This document shows, piece after piece, positions 5,576 through 7,111 of a stretch of DNA of 7,111 bases; the stretch's first letter is position 1, and each line of letters starts with the position of its first letter. Below the pieces are notes generated by a model. The model ran no database searches. It was given only the letters and a program-made list of their open reading frames with translations, and was not told where the DNA came from. A program made the position numbers and the translations under genes. The DNA comes from Microcoleaceae cyanobacterium UBA11344 (GTDB lineage: Bacteria > Cyanobacteriota > Cyanobacteriia > Cyanobacteriales > Microcoleaceae), in assembly GCA_003483675.1 (NCBI GenBank), contig DMYK01000314.1:7645-14755 (forward strand), given 5' to 3'.

Positions 5576-6550
5576 TTAAGCAATAAAAATCAGCGTTCCC
5601 TTGCTCATTTCCAAAGTATCACCCATTTCCATACCATTGTGAAAAGCACCCAGAAGTATATCGCTAGTTTTACCACAGCCGATCGCACCACTAGCATCAA
5701 TTCCAATTGCTCCAAAATCCCGTTGACGAGACTCAGCTTCAGCAAAAGAACGCTCTAAAGCAGCTTTCAAACTAAAACCATCCGTCACCCGAATCACAAT
5801 TTTGGCAGCCAAACACTCATCCATAATGTCTTCCCCAATTCCTGTACAGCTTACCGCCGCACTCCCAGTCGCGTAATTCCCCGCCGGCATAGCAGAATCG
5901 CTCACCCGCCCAATCCGCTCAAAACCCTTGCCGCCAGTTGAAGTACCCGCCGCCAAACGTCCCTCAACATCCAAAGCTACCACTCCGATCGTCCCTACCC
6001 CCCTTTCTCCCCCCTTACCAAGGGGGGACAGGGGGGGTGAGGCAGGTTCAGCGACAACTCCAGCCATTGCTCTGCTAAAATTACCTTTGCGTTCCTCCAT
6101 CCACTCGTGCAAACGCAAATCCGTCATCGGATCGTAAATCGGCAATTGAAGTTCACGCAGCAATTCCGCTGAGCCATAATCTGAGAGTACGCGATCGTCC
6201 GAACTCTGCAAAAATTTAGCAAGTTCGATCGGATGTTGAACACGAGAAACATTAATCGCCCCGCTAAAACGCTGCACAAAACCATCCATCAGCGAAGCAC
6301 TCATCCGAATTTGCCCATCCGACTGCACCACAGAACCGGTACCCGCATTGAAGCGAGGGTCATCTTCCAATAACCGACAGCCACGCACCACTGCATCTAC
6401 GGCACTCGCACCGTCTTTCAGCAGCGGATAAACCTCCTCCAAGACATTGTAAAGCGATTTTCGCACCGCCTCAAGTCCGCCCTTACCCTGGAGAGAATTG
6501 CCGGCACCGCCGTGAATAACTAGCTTTGGTTGTACCTGTTGCGATGCCAT
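5576..6550 (-). CDS. iaaA: Isoaspartyl peptidase / plant-type L-asparaginase (Ntn hydrolase) with in-frame repeat insertion
   Basis: The cytoplasmic enzyme hydrolyses isoaspartyl dipeptides and asparagine. The precursor cuts itself into alpha and beta subunits so that a threonine becomes the N-terminal nucleophile. Read from the ATG at 6550 it has 324 residues (E. coli IaaA has 321). The frame extends 26 codons further to 6628, but that extension (MKACAIDLLLGAKTL) is unlike the family, whose N-terminus is near KLVIHGGAG. In this numbering the nucleophile is Thr187 in GTIGVVALD. Substrate residues by alignment with E. coli are Thr205 (TSTGG), Arg215 and Asp218 (GRVSD), and Thr236-Gly237 (CTGIGE). 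HGGAG (13-17) and NAGTGSV (68-74) are also present, so the catalytic set is complete. Directly before Thr187, residues about 170-185 (SPPLSPLGKGGERGVG) are encoded by a GC-rich palindrome. No strong Shine-Dalgarno sequence is present. Confidence 0.92.
   Translation of the reverse strand: MASQQVQPKLVIHGGAGNSLQGKGGLEAVRKSLYNVLEEVYPLLKDGASAVDAVVRGCRLLEDDPRFNAGTGSVVQSDGQIRMSASLMDGFVQRFSGAINVSRVQHPIELAKFLQSSDDRVLSDYGSAELLRELQLPIYDPMTDLRLHEWMEERKGNFSRAMAGVVAEPASPPLSPLGKGGERGVGTIGVVALDVEGRLAAGTSTGGKGFERIGRVSDSAMPAGNYATGSAAVSCTGIGEDIMDECLAAKIVIRVTDGFSLKAALERSFAEAESRQRDFGAIGIDASGAIGCGKTSDILLGAFHNGMEMGDTLEMSKGTLIFIA
5997..6038. repeat. GC-rich palindromic element inside the isoaspartyl peptidase gene
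   Basis: CCCCCCTT (6009-6016) and AAGGGGGG (6020-6027) pair around a 3-base loop. An outer layer, ACCCCCC (5997-6003) with GGGGGGT (6032-6038), extends the hairpin to 42 bases, a multiple of three. It is read through in frame and ends four bases before the codon of the nucleophilic threonine (5992-5990). The composition matches the intergenic palindromes at 672-715 and 2356-2378. Confidence 0.85.
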
Positions 6551-6715
6551 ATTTTCTAACCTGAAATTTTTCTTTTGCAATCTTAGCGTTTTTGCGCCAA
6601 GTAAAAGGTCGATCGCACACGCCTTCACACTCTTTGATCACATACTGTAGGTAAATCGGATTGCGATCGCTGCTTAGCCATGCTAATTTTGATAGTAGAT
6701 TAATATAGGATTTAT

Positions 6716-6935
6716 GCAGCTATTATCTCTGTCATTCTGAGCGCAGCGAAGAATCTCGCTCGATTCTTTAGTTCATAAGCTTCACTCAGGACTTAGAACG
6801 ACAGAATTACGTTTAAATACGTCCAGGACTGTAATAATTAAATTTTCATCAAAACCGCCATAAAACCCAATTTCACAGTCCTGGCGCAGCTATTGTCTCT
6901 GTCATTCTGAGCGAGAGCGAAGAATCTCGCTCGAT
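6716..6935. repeat. Pair of ~50-bp direct repeats upstream of the RNA methyltransferase gene
   Basis: GCAGCTATTATCTCTGTC and the following 31 bases (6716-6764) recur at 6886-6935 with one substitution and a small change around the GCG[C/AG]AGCG junction. Both contain the string CTGTCATTCTGAGCG, which from memory is widespread as an intergenic repeat in many bacteria. Copy 2 folds into a perfect 8-bp stem, GAGCGAGA (6909-6916) with TCTCGCTC (6925-6932). An inverted partner of copy 1, CTTAGAACGACAG (6792-6804), matches 11 of 13 bases of 6729-6741. Confidence 0.75.
6823..6884. repeat. Inverted repeat CCAGGACTGT / ACAGTCCTGG
   Basis: Ten-base perfect arms (6823-6832 and 6875-6884) flank a 42-base AT-rich stretch. 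The right arm abuts the second ~50-bp direct repeat. The remainder of the 6551-6952 spacer holds a HIP1 octamer at 6663-6670 and no reading frame of note. Confidence 0.65.
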
Positions 6936-6952
6936 AAATCTCCCTAAATTAA

Positions 6953-7111
6953 ATGCTAGAAACGGCATCAGCCAACATCCGAATTATCTTAGTCGAACCC
7001 GCAGGCCCTTTGAATGTCGGTTCTGTTGCCCGCGTCATGAAAAATATGGGTTTGCACCAATTAGTTTTGGTCAATCCCCAGTGCGATTATTTAGGGGAAG
7101 AGGCTCGACTA
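6953..7111 (+). CDS. trmJ: Partial CDS: TrmH/SpoU-family RNA 2'-O-methyltransferase, TrmJ-like (first 53 residues)
   Basis: An ATG at 6953 opens a frame that runs to the right edge. The protein reads MLETASANIRIILVEPAGPL and then NVGSVARVMKNMGLHQLVLV. This is the N-terminal signature of SpoU/TrmH-type SAM-dependent methyltransferases, where N-x-G-S-V-A-R supplies the catalytic Asn and Arg (here N21 and R27). The spacing from start to motif and the following VNP match E. coli TrmJ, which methylates the 2'-O of residue 32 in tRNAs. The SAM-binding knot motifs lie beyond the window, so a close paralogue in the same family cannot be excluded. No Shine-Dalgarno sequence is visible; the ATG begins 18 bases after the end of the second ~50-bp repeat. 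Confidence 0.85.
   Translation, partial: MLETASANIRIILVEPAGPLNVGSVARVMKNMGLHQLVLVNPQCDYLGEEARL

Larger units (their letters stand above)
260..6670. repeat. HIP1 octamers GCGATCGC, ten dispersed copies
   Basis: Exact copies start at 260, 907, 1268, 2128, 2252, 2614, 3873, 4492, 4708 and 6663, about one per 0.7 kb, in both genes and spacers. This over-representation is characteristic of many cyanobacterial genomes and is the main evidence for the host group. Confidence 0.95.

Noticed and set aside
5928..6137. Plus-strand frame of 69 codons opposite the isoaspartyl peptidase, containing PLSPPLPRGDRGG
   Set aside because: It is the antisense reading of a well-supported gene; the peptide arises because the GC-rich palindrome reads similarly on both strands.
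6551..6628. N-terminal extension of the isoaspartyl peptidase to 6628
   Set aside because: The family usually begins about ten residues before HGGAG; the extra 26 residues have no family counterpart that I know of.

Overview
The window looks like a stretch of chromosome from a cyanobacterium, most likely a filamentous Oscillatoriales type (Microcoleus/Oscillatoria-like; the genus is an inference). The evidence is ten exact copies of the HIP1 octamer GCGATCGC in 7.1 kb, heptameric short tandem repeats of the cyanobacterial STRR kind, several CCCCTT/AAGGGG palindromes, mostly weak or absent Shine-Dalgarno sequences, and protein families typical of cyanobacteria.

Layout, left to right. The 5' part of a minus-strand cyanobacterial protein of unknown function runs off the left edge (1-315), with two heptamer repeat tracts directly in front of its start codon. 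A 600-base gene-free region follows. It holds a 200-bp MITE-like element with terminal inverted repeats (591-790) and a nested central hairpin. Next is a complete glmU (918-2306, plus), the bifunctional enzyme that makes UDP-GlcNAc for peptidoglycan and outer-membrane glycans. A second repeat-rich spacer (2307-2632) contains a 104-bp inverted-repeat element and a further 56-bp hairpin.

A minus-strand gene (2633-4012) encodes a membrane-anchored type 1 periplasmic-binding protein with a TPR-like insert. Its strong Shine-Dalgarno sequence is the best in the window. Pointing the other way is a 65-codon WD40 fragment (4132-4329), probably the 3' remnant of a longer gene. Two more minus-strand genes follow: a four-helix membrane protein with a duplicated 72-residue C-terminal repeat (4377-5414), and a plant-type asparaginase/isoaspartyl peptidase (5576-6550). 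A repeat-rich spacer (6551-6952) leads into the first 53 codons of a TrmH/TrmJ-family RNA 2'-O-methyltransferase that runs off the right edge.

The genes do not form an obvious pathway. They are mostly single transcription units separated by repeat-laden spacers, with housekeeping enzymes (GlmU, isoaspartyl peptidase, RNA methyltransferase) interleaved with cyanobacterial membrane proteins. I see no defence system, CRISPR array, transposase or RNA gene.

The most interesting signal is a GC-rich palindromic repeat inserted in frame into the isoaspartyl peptidase, exactly in the linker that ends at the autocatalytic cleavage site (Gly212/Thr213). The spacers contain related palindromes, so this looks like a mobile palindrome that has colonised a tolerant site in a protein.
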